A stretch of 64,000 nucleotides of DNA, taken from contig CALYLW010001193.1 of assembly GCA_944989445.1 (NCBI GenBank), forward strand, positions 111,571 through 175,570, given 5' to 3'. The position numbers were made by a program, and so were the translations under genes. Shown here one piece after another: positions 1 through 10,370 of the stretch. The notes beneath the pieces are model-generated. The model was not told the origin of the DNA, searched no databases, and saw only the letters and a program-made list of their open reading frames with translations. The DNA is from Ampullaceana balthica. Lineage: Eukaryota; Mollusca; Gastropoda; Lymnaeidae. Position 1 is the stretch's first letter. The number at the start of each line of letters is the position of its first letter.

Positions 1-57
1 CTTACCAGCATTCAAAATGATAACGTTATACTATTTTTGTTTTTATTACTGACTTAC

Positions 58-72
58 CTTCTGATGAAACAC
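58..72 (-). CDS. Exon 12 (micro-exon) of the secreted-protein gene
   Basis: This 15-nt exon sits between a pyrimidine-containing acceptor ending ATCAACAG and the strong donor GTAAGTCAG. It enters in phase 1 and leaves in phase 1. With the T left by exon 11 it reads Cys-Val-Ser-Ser-Glu. The gene must continue beyond the window; no in-frame exon could be fitted into the last 57 bases. The exon is short, so its support is mainly the two good splice sites and the matching phase. Confidence 0.5.
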
Positions 73-489
73 CTGTTGATAAAACATTGAAAGATATAAA
101 TAGATTTTAAAATTATTAATTTGACTAAGATAAAAATAATTTTTAGTATAACTTTAAAAAGTTGGTAGTTTACAATTCTCAAAATCATATATTAGGTTAG
201 AACCAGTATTTATGTGATGTAGTTTTTTTATGAGATAAATGTGAAACAAATTGTTTTCTGAAAACACGTTTGTTTTGTTATTTCTGTTTTAATCAAAAAT
301 ATAAATTTATAATAAAGAAATTTATTGAGCATTAAAAATTACAAAATTTTAAAAGTTAATTAGTAAATTTATTAAGATCAGAATCAATGAATTTACTAAA
401 TTTAGTGAAAAAATATTTTTTAAATGATAAAAATTGTCCCTAACATTACATTATAAACTGATAATTATGCAATGAATTCTGCAACTTAC

Positions 490-591
490 ATTGATAGTAT
501 AGTGTGGTGTCATTGCATGTATTCTCTAGTCCACACAAATCAAATGTGACAGATTGTTGAAGATTTTTTAGAAATGCACACCACTTGAAAG
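490..591 (-). CDS. Exon 11, Cys-containing module
   Basis: The acceptor is a T-rich tract ending CATAATAG and the donor is GTAAGTTGC; phase is 1 in and 1 out. It encodes 33 whole codons, beginning FKWCAFLKNL and containing FDLCGLENTCNDTTLYYQ. The Cys spacing (C, then C-x(6)-C, then a Cys across the next junction) resembles that of exon 5, suggesting the same Cys module occurs twice. NDT is a possible N-glycosylation site. No family recognised. Confidence 0.75.
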
Positions 592-956
592 CTATTATGA
601 GACACACAAAAAAAATCTTAAAATAAAATTCCATGCCTGTCAATCATATTTTGATAGCTGTTTTTTTACCCCATCATTCTCAAAAATGAACATTTTAAAG
701 AAAATATTGCAATTTTAAAAGGCTAAGGATAGGTTGATTTAAAAACTTTTTTATTAAGATCTTTTTATAAATGTATTATCAATCATAAAGAATAATTGAT
801 ATAATTAATTTCTATTTTTTAAATTTCTATTCTTTAATTTAGGTTAGAAATTTTGAGAATTTAAAAAAATATATTACAAATGAAATAAAAATAATTTTTG
901 TTCTGTTTTAGATATTAAAACTTGTATTTATGTGTGCAATATCCATATAAACCTAC

Positions 957-1168
957 CAGATTTACCACCCGCTCTGTCAGCTTGTGTCTTGTAAATGAAG
1001 ACAGGGCCAGTAAATGCATAATTTGAATCACCAAACTTCCCAGAAATCTGCGCATGTGATGTAAAGACAGCTTGAGCCACTGCATTGATGATATCATCAT
1101 TTACTGCCCATTTGAATACAAGTGTGGCGTTAAAGGTTGTGTAACCATCTTGAGATGTGTTGTAAGAT
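957..1168 (-). CDS. Exon 10, beta-strand-like module
   Basis: The acceptor follows CTAATGATCTTTCCTAAAAATATAG read in pieces (branch-like CTAAT, then AG) and the donor is GTAGGTTTA. Phase is 2 in, 1 out, giving 70 codons without a stop. The encoded segment contains YTTFNATLVFKWAVNDDI and later FTGPVFIYKTQADRAGG. There are no cysteines. Alternating hydrophobic residues suggest beta strands, and NTS and NAT are glycosylation sequons. The segment aligns loosely with exons 4 and 8, so it may be the third copy of a repeated module. Confidence 0.8.
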
Positions 1169-1564
1169 CTATATTTTTAGGAAAGATCATTAGTCACAAT
1201 GAATAGTCTATCTTCACAAGTTAACTACTTATTATTGCAAGCTAGGACTAGAATCATAACATAATCATAATATATTGATTTATTTTGTACTTTGTACTTT
1301 ATAATCACATTTGAATTCATTAAACAACAATTAAAAAAACAAAATTTCTACCATTTCAATATGTTTATAATTAAATTGAAATATTTAGTAGCAGGGATAG
1401 AGACTTTTAATACTTTCAAACTGACCAACAAATGAATAGCTTTAACCCTAATCAATAAACTTTGTGATAAATTGAGTCAACAAATAAATAGCCATCAATG
1501 CCATATTATTTTGTCAAAAACTAAACAGAATGTCATTTCTGTTCTTTATCTTGATTAAACTTAC

Positions 1565-1617
1565 TCAGTTTGTGAATAGAGAAATGATGAAACAAGTTGG
1601 CTGATTTCTTTCATTGA
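1565..1617 (-). CDS. Exon 9, short exon
   Basis: The acceptor is TTTATTTTACTTCCAG, one of the best in the window, and the donor is GTAAGTTTA. Phase is 0 in and 2 out. It encodes SMKEISQLVSSFLYSQT, a probably amphipathic stretch, plus the first two bases of a Glu codon completed by exon 10. It is needed to reconcile the phases of exons 8 and 10, which is independent support for it. Confidence 0.75.
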
Positions 1618-1852
1618 CTGGAAGTAAAATAAATCTATATTAGTCCCTTTTTTTATCACACATTTCTGATCTTTTAATTTTGAGGAAAGGGATATTTATC
1701 TAAGCTAATAATAAAATTTCAGGAGACTTTTTCCTTTTTATTTCTCTTTCACTAACATGTCTCCTTACTTATAACAGAAAATAAAAGTAGAAATGTATTT
1801 AAATAACACATTAACTACTTTAACTACTAACAATAATAATTATTAAAATTAC

Positions 1853-1941
1853 ATTAGTTCGGACTACTTCAGACAGGTCTTGTAAACTGGAGAAAGTAGA
1901 GTCCAGCTGAGCTGTTAAGAACATGGTTCGAGTTTCTCTGC
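1853..1941 (-). CDS. Exon 8
   Basis: The acceptor is TTAATCTTCCTCAG and the donor is GTAATT after AAT, which is weaker than those of neighbouring exons. Phase is 1 in, 0 out. It encodes 29 codons including TRTMFLTAQLDSTFSSLQDL. An alternative donor slightly upstream at GAA|GTAGTC also leaves phase 0, so the exact 3' end is less certain than the frame. Confidence 0.7.
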
Positions 1942-1996
1942 CTGAGGAAGATTAAAAAGCTTACTTATTCATTCACCATAACTACACTTATTTAAA

Positions 1997-2390
1997 GCCA
2001 TTTAACCCTTTTATACTGGTATAAACTCAATCCTCCACCCCAGCCCCACCCAAACCATTTTATACTGGTATAAACTCAATCCTCCACCCCACCTCAACAC
2101 AAACCATTTTATACTGGTATAAACTCAATCCTCCACCCCACCTCCACCCAAACCATTTTATATTGGTATAAACTCAATCCTCCACCCCACCCCCAACCAA
2201 ACCATTTTATACTGGTATAAACTCAATCCTCCACCCCACCCCCAACCAAACCATTTTATACTGGTATAAACTCAATCTTCCACCCCAGTCCCACCCAAAC
2301 CATTTTATACTGGTATAAACTCAATCCTCCACCCCACCCCCACCATTTTATACTTTTATAAACTCAATCCTCCACCCCACCCCCGAAACC
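1997..2390. repeat. Minisatellite, unit about 55-59 bp, about 7 copies
   Basis: Repeated blocks each contain ATTTTATACTGGTATAAACT followed by a C-rich CAATCCTCCACCCCA stretch of variable length. TTATAC and GTATAA form a 6-bp inverted repeat around TG in each unit. The array lies in the intron between exons 7 and 8. The last unit has ACTTTTATA instead of ACTGGTATA. No coding frame. Confidence 0.85.
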
Positions 2391-2562
2391 CTAACAAATT
2401 TTTAATGTCACTCTCATGCCAACAATTAATGTTCATCCAAATTAACTTTTTTTTCTTAAATGAGTATTAAAAATATTTAATTTATTTTACTTAACAGTGG
2501 TAAAAAAGATCAAAGTAACTGATCAGTTTAATTTTCCAAGACAAAAATGTAAAATTAGTTAC

Positions 2563-2757
2563 CCACGATTACTGTTGAGTTGCTGGTCACAGGGGGTAGA
2601 ACTGCATTTAGGTTGTACTGATCATGAAAATAAAACACTTTGGAAAATGATCTTGAGACATGATAATAAGTGTTGAAAGAAGTTTCAGAAGCACAGAGGG
2701 AGTGGTCAAAGATGACGTGGTCAAAAGGCAAGTGGTCAAAGAGCGAGTGGTCACAGG
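2563..2757 (-). CDS. Exon 7, Cys-bounded segment with a DNA-level micro-repeat
   Basis: The acceptor is CAAGCCACTCTCTAG and the donor GTAACT; phase is 1 in and 1 out, with 64 open codons. The first third reads CDHSLFDHLPFDHVIFDHSL: Phe-Asp-His occurs three times because TTTGACCAC is repeated in the DNA. The rest contains CASETSFNTYYHVSRSF and FYFHDQYNLNAVLPPV, then a NST sequon. The frame continues smoothly into exon 8. An acceptor further 3' could trim the repeat part, but only the outer acceptor keeps phase with exon 6. Confidence 0.7.
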
Positions 2758-2993
2758 CTAGAGAGTGGCTTGAAAAACTATAGCCTGTACCCAGTGCCTC
2801 TTTTTGTTTGGAATCATAGATTGTGCTCTTTTAGAGTCTATTCCATTGATTTTGAAACAAAATCCAACACAAGAAATAATTGATTGGATTTGAGCAGCAT
2901 ATTATTATTTAATCTAATTATTAAAAATTTATATAGTATTAAAAATTTCCATTAAAAAAAAATGTAACACAGAAATGCTAAATTAAATTTAAT

Positions 2994-3838
2994 CTTATCT
3001 TATCTTATCTTATCTGTTTACAGACGCTCCTTCTATACAGAAGATTATTGCGTCCTACGCTTATCTATGGTTTGTGTTTAGTCCTGCATTTTTATTAGAG
3101 ATTTAAATGTTGATAAAGTGTTGGTTTTCCTGGATTCTTCAGGCAACCCATTCCACGCCCGAATTCCGGACGGGAAGAAGGAAAACTTGTATGTGTTTGT
3201 TCTTGCATACGGAATAAGAAAGGTGTTTTTATCCTTATGTCTATCTGAGGGTTGTATTAAGTTATCTTTGTGTTGTATTTCTAAATTAGAATTAATTGCT
3301 TTATGTATGATTACTACTTTGCTCTTGGTTCTTCTATCCTCTAGTGTTTCAAGGTTTAATGATTTAACTAATGGTGTTACTCTTGTCAGTTTCGAATATT
3401 CTCCAGTAATGAATCTGGCAGCTCTTTTTTGAATTTGTTCTAGTTTATCAATGTTTTCTTTGGTGGATGGGTCCCATACAGAAGATGCATATTCTAGTAC
3501 AGGTCTCACCAAAGTGAGGTAGCATTTTAGTTTTATATCTCTATTACATTTGTTAAAGTTCCTTTTTATAAAGCCTAAGGTTTTGTTTGATTTTTTAATA
3601 ACTTCATTGACATGGGGATTCCATGATAGTTTCTCATTTATTAAGACTCCTAAGTATTTTGCATCTTTAGTTTGGGTCAGTTCTTTTCCATGAATGTAAT
3701 ATTTTGAATTTATTTGTTTCTTTTTCTTTGTTACTCTTAACAGTTGACACTTTTCTGGATGGAAAGACATACTCCAGTTAGTTTCCCATTTTATCAATTC
3801 ATCTAAGTCTTTTTGTAAAATTTTGCTATCTTGTTCTG
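2994..3838 (-). mobile_element. 5'-truncated CR1/Jockey-like LINE, copy 1
   Basis: On the minus strand a frame of about 250 codons encodes the C-terminal part of a non-LTR reverse transcriptase, with YLGVLINEKLSWNPHV, LGFIKRNF, LVRPVLEYASSVWDP and QKRAARFITGEYS, hallmarks of the CR1/Jockey-type thumb region. It ends with ...STFKSLIKMQD and then a 3' UTR with the hairpin CTTCTGTATAGAAG and a (GATAA)n tail at 2994-3015. The 5' part, including endonuclease and YADD-box RT, is absent. The copy is flanked by ATTTAAT at 2987-2993 and 3839-3845, a 7-bp target-site duplication. It sits in the intron between exons 6 and 7 in the gene's own orientation. The frame is intact to the stop, so the insertion is probably young. 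Confidence 0.9.
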
Positions 3839-4384
3839 ATTTAATTGTTCTATAGATTTAAACCATTATTTAAGTGTTTTTCTGAAACATACATGTGTTA
3901 ACTTCTTAGAATTATTTGCCATAAGCTCACTTAAACAATGGAGATTATTTTATTTATCATGAGAATGGAATGCAGTCGAAGCGTTGACTCTTTAGACATA
4001 AGAACCCATTTATGCCAGTCGAGTTAGCAGCATAGATTAATGAGTGGTATTTAAGGATTAAGAATTCTGTGAATTGGTAAAAAGGACCTGGCTTAAGTAT
4101 ATAGGCCATTTATGTGATTAAGCGCTGTTACTTTATAGATGAAGTTTACTTTTTTTTTATATAACTAAACCCTAAAACAAGATTTAACTATGTATGGAGT
4201 TACATAATATTTTAGTCTTAAAAGAAAATTTCTGAAATAAACATGCAGAAGCATAAAATACTTGAAAAATGTAAAGTATTATTGCTTCATCGCCTTGAAT
4301 AAGTAAAGAAAGTAAGAAATAACAAACCTGTGCACCTAGATCACTGTTCACTTTAGATAAATTTGAGAATGATCCTAACAGCAC

Positions 4385-4431
4385 CTCTATCGACTTTTGT
4401 TTTTTCCCCAGTGCTGATAGTCATATACTCT
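4385..4431 (-). CDS. Exon 6, short exon
   Basis: The acceptor is TTGAATTCTTGTAG and the donor AGAG|GTGCTG, a less usual but acceptable donor. Phase is 2 in and 1 out. It encodes EYMTISTGEKTKVDR. It is the least certain coding exon apart from exon 12, but it is the only segment here that joins exon 5 to exon 7 in frame. Reading on past the donor meets TAA. Confidence 0.6.
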
Positions 4432-4590
4432 CTACAAGAATTCAATTAGAAAAAGGTTATTAATTCCACGTTATTGGTATAAATAAATTATAATACTTTT
4501 TTTAAAAAGTGAATTACTTAATTTTCTTAAAGTAAATTAAATTTATTCTATAAGAACTAGGATATAATGTGACATAATTTTCTAAATAAT

Positions 4591-4918
4591 ATCTTATCTT
4601 ATCTTATCTGTTTACAGACGCTCCTTCTATACAGAAGATTATTGCGTCCTACGCTTATCTATGGTTTGTGTTTAGTCCTGCATTTTTATTAGAGATTTAA
4701 ATGTTGATAAAGTGTTGGTTTTCCTGGATTCTTCAGGCAACCCATTCCACGCCCGAATTCCGGACGGGAAGAAGGAAAACTTGTATGTGTTTGTTCTTGC
4801 ATACGGAATAAGAAAGGTGTTTTTATCCTTATGTCTATCTGAGGGTTGTATTAAGTTATCTTTGTGTTGTATTTCTAAATTAGAATTAATTGCTTTATGT
4901 ATGATTACTACTTTGCTC
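4591..4918 (-). mobile_element. 5'-truncated CR1/Jockey-like LINE, copy 2
   Basis: This is a shorter copy of the element at 2994-3838. It retains the last 80 or so codons of the RT frame from SKVVIIHKAINSN to the stop, the CTTCTGTATAGAAG hairpin and the (GATAA)n tail. By eye its sequence is identical to copy 1 over about 300 bp. Flanking AAATAAT at 4584-4590 and 4919-4925 is a 7-bp target-site duplication, so this is a separate insertion and not a genomic duplication. It lies between exons 5 and 6. Confidence 0.9.
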
Positions 4919-5177
4919 AAATAATTAAAACAATGATAATGAAGATATTTTATCTTTATGTTAAATTTTGATTAGCATTATACAGAAATTATATATTAAT
5001 TCGTCATACTGTAAAAAAAAATCTAATTTTGTAATTGATTTAAAGGAAAACATTATTGCATGCCATAAAGATATAAATGAATTAAAATATTTATACTTTC
5101 TCAAATACACTATATGAAATACTTTGTTGGAATTATAACTTTCTATTATTTACTATAGGATGACATTAACAACTTAC

Positions 5178-5324
5178 GGCACATTGTAGACATTGATAGT
5201 TGTCCTGGTGATGAAATCTGAACAATTTGCTGCAATGCTACAACTTTTTCCTAGTTTGCACTGATCAGCTTTTTCTACAGAGAAGACAACGTTGTCACAA
5301 TACGGCAGATTTTGACAGAATTCA
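5178..5324 (-). CDS. Exon 5, Cys-rich module
   Basis: The acceptor is ATTATTTCAG and the donor CC|GTAAGTTGT, both strong. Phase is 2 in and 2 out, with 48 codons. It encodes EFCQNLPYCDNVVFSVEKAD followed by QCKLGKSCSIAANCSDF. Five cysteines in 50 residues and the NCS sequon indicate a disulphide-bonded extracellular module. The Cys pattern resembles exon 11. Confidence 0.8.
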
Positions 5325-6785
5325 CTGAAATAATAATTGGATAAGTCAAATAATGTCAGAAAATTCTCAAACTCTCACCCATACTGATGCCGTGTTTTCA
5401 AAAACAAAACAATACTTTTAGTGGTTCTCATCCAACACTAAATACTAATGACTACTAATCTAAATAAATTATATTTAATAATTTTTACATGAAATTTCTC
5501 ATTACTTTTCATCACATTATTATCCCTGCCATGGACCATACATTTCACTAGACTACTCTCAGGCTTTCATAAACAAGCACTAATGACAACTGCGACCATT
5601 ATTATCATTGTTTGATGTGAAAGTCCCCAGTTACTATTGTTCCATGACATTAATTTAAATTTAATCGTTAACTTTTGAAAAATTAACAATAAATGTATCG
5701 TTAATTTCGATTAAAGCCAAAAATTTAAATTTCTGATGTCATAAGTAACACTTATTACAAGTTTTTGTTGAAAATCTAAATATCACTGAAATGTCTCCTT
5801 TATATGTCATCTTTTAACCAACTACGCAAAAAGACAAGTGTGGTGACATTATTTGGTTCAAGTGATGAGCGGATCTAATTGATAATATAACCAGCCAAGC
5901 TGAACAATCATTCACATGGAACTGAGGTAACTGGTATGCACAAAGCGGTCTTGACAAGGAATGACATTATCGGATATCGGTATTCATTAAGTTTCCAAAT
6001 TTGTAGAGGGTTACTGCCATTAGCTTAATAACCTTTTCATTTGGTTTGATAAGTAGGTGAAGTGTTAGAACCATAGTAGGAAAACTTTATCAACATTTTG
6101 AACATTCCCGTTATTCCTTAGTTCTTACCAAAATGTTCGTGTAATCAGGAAATTTATTATTTATCTGCCCGTCGGCCGCTATCTTTTTAAATTTTTTTTT
6201 AGTTTTTGAGTTCCAATAATTTGTAAGGAATGGGTCGATTAATTGTTAAAAAATAATTTAATCGTTAAAATTTATAACGATTAATCGAGAAATTAATCGT
6301 TAATTTCCACAGCCCTACCAAGAAGCCATGTTGTTTTGTAGTAGTGATTCAAGTTCAATATTTAGGAATGAAGTTGTATACAGTGTCCTTAGTATTTTGT
6401 GGGAGTTTGTATTTGTGTGTGTGTATGAGTATGAATCATGAATTATAATTAAACAAAAATAAATAACAATTATAAAATAAAAATATTTTAATTAACATAC
6501 TAATATAAATAAATATAACTTATTATAATTATTAATTATATCATTTATAGTATGACTTGATGAAATTTTATTTTAAATTTAAATTTATTTCCTGCTTTAT
6601 TTCTTATGATTAAAATATAATGATAATCTCAATCAGTACTCTGTATATGAACTATTATGACAATTATGTGGCCTATAAAAATAAATTATAGTACAGTAGT
6701 ACAGTAGTTCAGTATTATCAGTATCAGTAAAATTCCGTATAGTCAGAATATAAGTATAAACAAAACTAGTGAATTGTTGACTCAC
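5325..6785. other. Intron between exons 4 and 5; possible MITE at about 5650-6317
   Basis: No coding segment was found. The part from about 5650 to 6317 begins and ends with sequences rich in TTAATCGTTAA, and its right end (TTAATTTCCACAGCCCTACC, reverse CAGGGCTGTGG...) resembles a hAT-type terminus. A clear target-site duplication was not found, so the MITE call is tentative. The flanks are simple AT-rich DNA. Confidence 0.3.
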
Positions 6786-6921
6786 CTGTTTGGAGATGAA
6801 CTGTTTATGTTGCTTATAAAAAGCTGTGATATTTTTGTGGTAAGTGTGTCCGAGGTTTGACAAGCGCTAGATTTGTAATCAAGAACCACCTGCAGATCAA
6901 CGTAATTTATCCCTGACTTGG
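6786..6921 (-). CDS. Exon 4, beta-strand-like module, first copy
   Basis: The acceptor is a near-pure pyrimidine tract (TTTTTTGTTTTTTTTTTGCAG, reading about 6922-6942) and the donor is CAG|GTGAGTC, a consensus site. Phase is 1 in and 2 out; 44 codons. It encodes SGINYVDLQVVLDYKSS, then ACQTSDTLTTKISQLFISNI and NSSS. The first half resembles parts of exons 8 and 10 (L-x-x-x-L-x-aromatic, later I-S-Q-L). One Cys. Predicted extracellular. Confidence 0.85.
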
Positions 6922-8268
6922 CTGCAAAAAAAAACAAAAAAACATACCAGACCAGGTCAAGAGGCAAGGGGCTTTTGTTAAAAATTGTAGCAAACGTAAC
7001 TTTATCAACATTTAAAACTCTGATAAGAATACTGAATGCAGGACTAGACACAAATCTAGATATCATGCAATAGTCTTCTGTGGTAATTTTGGCAGTGGCG
7101 TCACTAGGGGGGGGGCGGGCCGCCCGGGTGACACCCATCAGGGGGTGACACCCGAGCCTAAAATTTTACTGTGTACGATTTTATGTCAGAAAACAAAAGA
7201 TGAACAATTTTTTTATCTAGAAAGAAATTAAGAAATACAATGAAATACGTTAAATGCGAAAATTCTTATTTAAAAAAAAATCATTTAACTTGCAATACTA
7301 AAACAGTCCCTACACATGAACAACATTAAAACAAATTAGGCAAAAAAAAAGAAAAGAAATAGTCGCAGCAGAGAGATCTTTAAAAAAGGCTGGAATGAAA
7401 GAGGCAGTGTCTTCTGTTTTAAAAGCTATAAAGCCATTTGGTCTTGGACACACCGACAGCATGAACGAATCCCACCTCACGACTCCCTCCACCACAGTGG
7501 GGTGGGGGAATACGATTTTATCACCACAAGGAAAAAAATCAAAAGATGGATTTTCTTTGTTGATATTTTTCTTGAGGAAAATTATGATTTCAATGTCGTT
7601 GAGTTAATATTTTTTATTATATATATTTATTAAAGGCGTGAAAGCATAGATATGCATGTTTATATACAGGTAGACCTCCGGTTACGACGGTCCCATCCCG
7701 ACTTACGCTGTTTAGTGCTTACGAACGCGTCCCCCGTAAAGAATAGTATTACGCGTTATTCCGTATTTAAAAAAAAATAATTCATGAGGTAACGAATTCT
7801 TTTCTCTATTTGAAATAACAAAAATTATTGAAAAATATGTATGATTATTATTTCAACCTACAACTTTCGTTTGCGAATTTTTCAAATGGCGAAGTTTTCA
7901 ATCAAATCAATAAAGCTGAGTAAGCTTACAAGTTCCTTTTCAATGCTCATTAGAGAGAGCATATTCAGTCTTTTTCGTCCCATGCAAATTCTAACTCATT
8001 ATATATTCTTTTCAACTTTGAAAAGGATCGCTCTCAGTTGCAGTTTGATGTCATCATTGAAAGATAGATGCGAAGTGCGATGTGTACATTTGTAAAGGAC
8101 TGTGTGAAATATAGCTCATTCAAAAGCAGCAAATTGTTTAGCTCTGTGCAAGTTTTTGGGTTTCGCTTTGTGCTAATTCCTTTTCCTTACCCTGGGGCTG
8201 GACAATAACTTTTTTAAGAGTTCTGAAAATTGGACTAATTCTGAAGGTAAGCAGTCTTCGAAATCACT

Positions 8269-8758
8269 CATGAACCTACATGTGGAAGAAAATCAGAAGC
8301 CCCGAGCCTAGTGCTCTTTATGGGTCTTCCCGGGAGACCCCCTTAGCCATCTGGCCACCAAAGGGACGTAACAGCTGAGGAACTCCCCCCGTAAAGCGGT
8401 CGCTTCTGAAGCGGTCACCTGGGCATCCAGGACATACAGTCGAAGATGCCTCCCACTAAGTTGCCCTCACAAGGAGGTGGTGGAATTTCCTACTACGACC
8501 CGCTACCACTTTGGCGCCATCCCGGCAAAGCCCACGGGTCTCCATGGTTAGGACCGCCGCAGACCGGGGGATCATCAAAGACCTACCTAGGGTGTAACCC
8601 CTCACTGGAAGGTTTCCTCAGAGCTGGCGTCCAATGCGTTCTTCGCGGCACTTTTGCTAATCCGTACTGGCGCTCCTGGCCCTAAACCAGCACCACTCGA
8701 TGGCGTTGCTAGTAAATTTAGGGGGACGAAACGGTTGCTTCGGATTTACCCGACCCCT
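8269..8758. mobile_element. 490-bp GC-rich retroposon-like insert nested in the hAT
   Basis: The segment is flanked on both sides by TCTTCGAAATCACT (8255-8268 and 8759-8772), a 14-bp target-site duplication. It is much more GC-rich than its surroundings. Removing it would reunite the hAT transposase frame on the minus strand. It carries no poly-A or RT, and I recognise no tRNA A/B boxes. Open frames inside (for example from 8446) are short and probably meaningless. The long duplication argues for retroposition, but the family is unknown to me. Confidence 0.7.
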
Positions 8759-9639
8759 TCTTCGAAATCACTTGAATGTTCTTCCATTAACTTGGCTGCT
8801 GCCCATCGGGTGGCGAAAGGGCTGAGCTCAGTTAGGTTTGTAAGAAAGCCAAAGTTTCTCATGGATGTATTTATATGCACCTAACCAATGTTGTAGGGCT
8901 TAAGAAAGTTTTTCAATGATTACCAGAAATACTTCAATCTTGAATTTTTTCTCCAGGAGAATACTGTTTTGTTGATGTCCCTTTATCAAACTGACGCTTT
9001 CTTTTTTGTTTGATAGTATTGAAGATTGTTTACACTGTTTTTACCACGGACTTTTCCTTTCCTTTGCCTTCATAGGAATAAAATAAAGAATGCTATTTTT
9101 TAACAAACTCAATGAGAGACTTCCTTTCTAAAATTGTTTCCCAAATTTCAAGTAAAATAGCGACTTCCAGTTGTTCAATTTCCTTTAGAAATCCTTCTTC
9201 TTCAAGTCGGCAGTCACGTGGCTGATTTTCATTCGTTACTAATTCTTCCAGTGCTGAGATATTCTCATGGTATGAGCTATTAACAGACCTTACAGCATAA
9301 TGTCAGGCTGACCATCTTGTGTCAGACAAGGCTTTGTTAGCATGTATCAATATCATATGTTTTTGAAGTACCTGTCAACGATGAGTAGATGCAGCAAGTC
9401 GGGTATAAAGATTTTGCAGAAGACAAAAAAATCTGACCGCAGTAGGACAACCTGTTGCTCGTTTTCCCAACCAAATTAAAGGAATGAGCTGTGCACGGCA
9501 CATAATGAGCTACAATGCACTTCTCACAAAGAATAGCCTGGTTTCCGTTATACTTCCTACTCATTTGCAGCATTGCCGTATGACTGTCCAAGGCATTTTC
9601 AGGGATTCGTACAAACATAATGACCTGCATTTTTATTAT

Positions 9640-10053
9640 ACTTTTAATCCGCCATAGGAGGGGTCCACGCTTCTGTGACGATGGGGTATGAGGAGGGGGG
9701 TGTTTAAGAAATGTGACGTCACATCAAAAACGCGAAACTTTAAATAAAAGTTCCACTTAAATATTTGATTGTTTACCATTTATTTAATTACGTTTTCAAT
9801 GGCTTCACGCGTGTTACGATATTACAGTGCAGACTTACCCTAAATACATATTTAAATGACAAAAAATAATTTGCAACATGCTAATTTTCTATTGAGAAAA
9901 TACGGCTTGGGGGAGGGGTGTCAAAGCTTTGTGACGTCATATTCATATCGTAAAAAAGGGGCGGGGTCTAAGTGTTTGTGACAAAGTATGACGCTGGGGG
10001 AGGTCGGGGTAAAAATCGGCAACCTCGCGTGACGTCATTTATGGACGGCCCCT
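9640..10053. mobile_element. MITE-like insert related to the GGGGCCGTCCATAAA family
   Basis: The right end reads GCGTGACGTCATTTATGGAC followed by GGCCCC, the inverse of the terminal repeat seen intact at 54124-54383. The interior has repeated GTGACGTCA and G-rich blocks as in that family. The left end (about 9645, CGCCATAGGAGGGGTCCACG) is degenerate. It is nested in the hAT. No coding potential. Confidence 0.5.
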
Positions 10054-10312
10054 TCAGTCGTGAAGGGGTGACACCATGAGCTACCGCCCCGGGTGACACC
10101 AACCCTAGTGACGCCTCTGAATTTTGGTAATCCTGCTGTTTCTACACATCACGTATATTATTTCACAGCGAAGTTATTTTTTTCGTGAAAACTTACGTTT
10201 TTAATCTATTAAATGTATTATTATATGTTGTATTTTAGCTATTACAGCGCTAATTTGTAAGTCTTATTAATTTAGAAAGCATTTTTTACGTATAAAAACT
10301 GCAAGATTAGCC

Positions 10313-10370
10313 TACCATCTAATCTTCTGTATAGAAGGAGCGTCTGTAACAGTAACAGATAAGATAAGAT
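10313..10370 (+). mobile_element. LINE 3' tail fragment
   Basis: Only the last 55 bases or so of the CR1/Jockey-like LINE (or its SINE partner) are present: TAATCTTCTGTATAGAAGG, AGCGTCTGTAACAG and a GATAAGATAAG tail. It is a very short 5'-truncated insertion in plus orientation. Confidence 0.75.

Larger units (their letters stand above)
7093..10119 (-). mobile_element. Decayed hAT DNA transposon (ZMYM1-like transposase), 3.0 kb
   Basis: The ends are CAGTGGCGTCACTAGGG at 7093 and its inverse, CCCTAGTGACGCCTCTG, ending at 10119. They are flanked by AATTTTGG on both sides (7085-7092 and 10120-10127), an 8-bp target-site duplication as expected for hAT. Inside, on the minus strand, a transposase remnant at 9337-9630 contains SRKYNGNQAILCEKC and HYVPCTAHSFNLVGKTSNR, the segment typical of ZMYM1-like hAT transposases (DUF4371 group). 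Around 8200-8270 another piece encodes DFEDCLPSELVQFSELL. Stops and frameshifts show it is dead. Two later insertions lie inside it. It occupies the intron between exons 3 and 4. Confidence 0.88.

Noticed and set aside
4184..4384. Minus-strand frame reading LLGSFSNLSKVNSDLGAQ with a GT donor after it
   Set aside because: It looked like an exon, but its frame does not join exons 5 and 7; the upstream 47-nt segment does, so this was treated as intron.
8446..8884. Plus-strand frames of 79 and 76 codons
   Set aside because: They fall in or overlap the GC-rich insert that has its own target-site duplication; open frames are expected from GC content.
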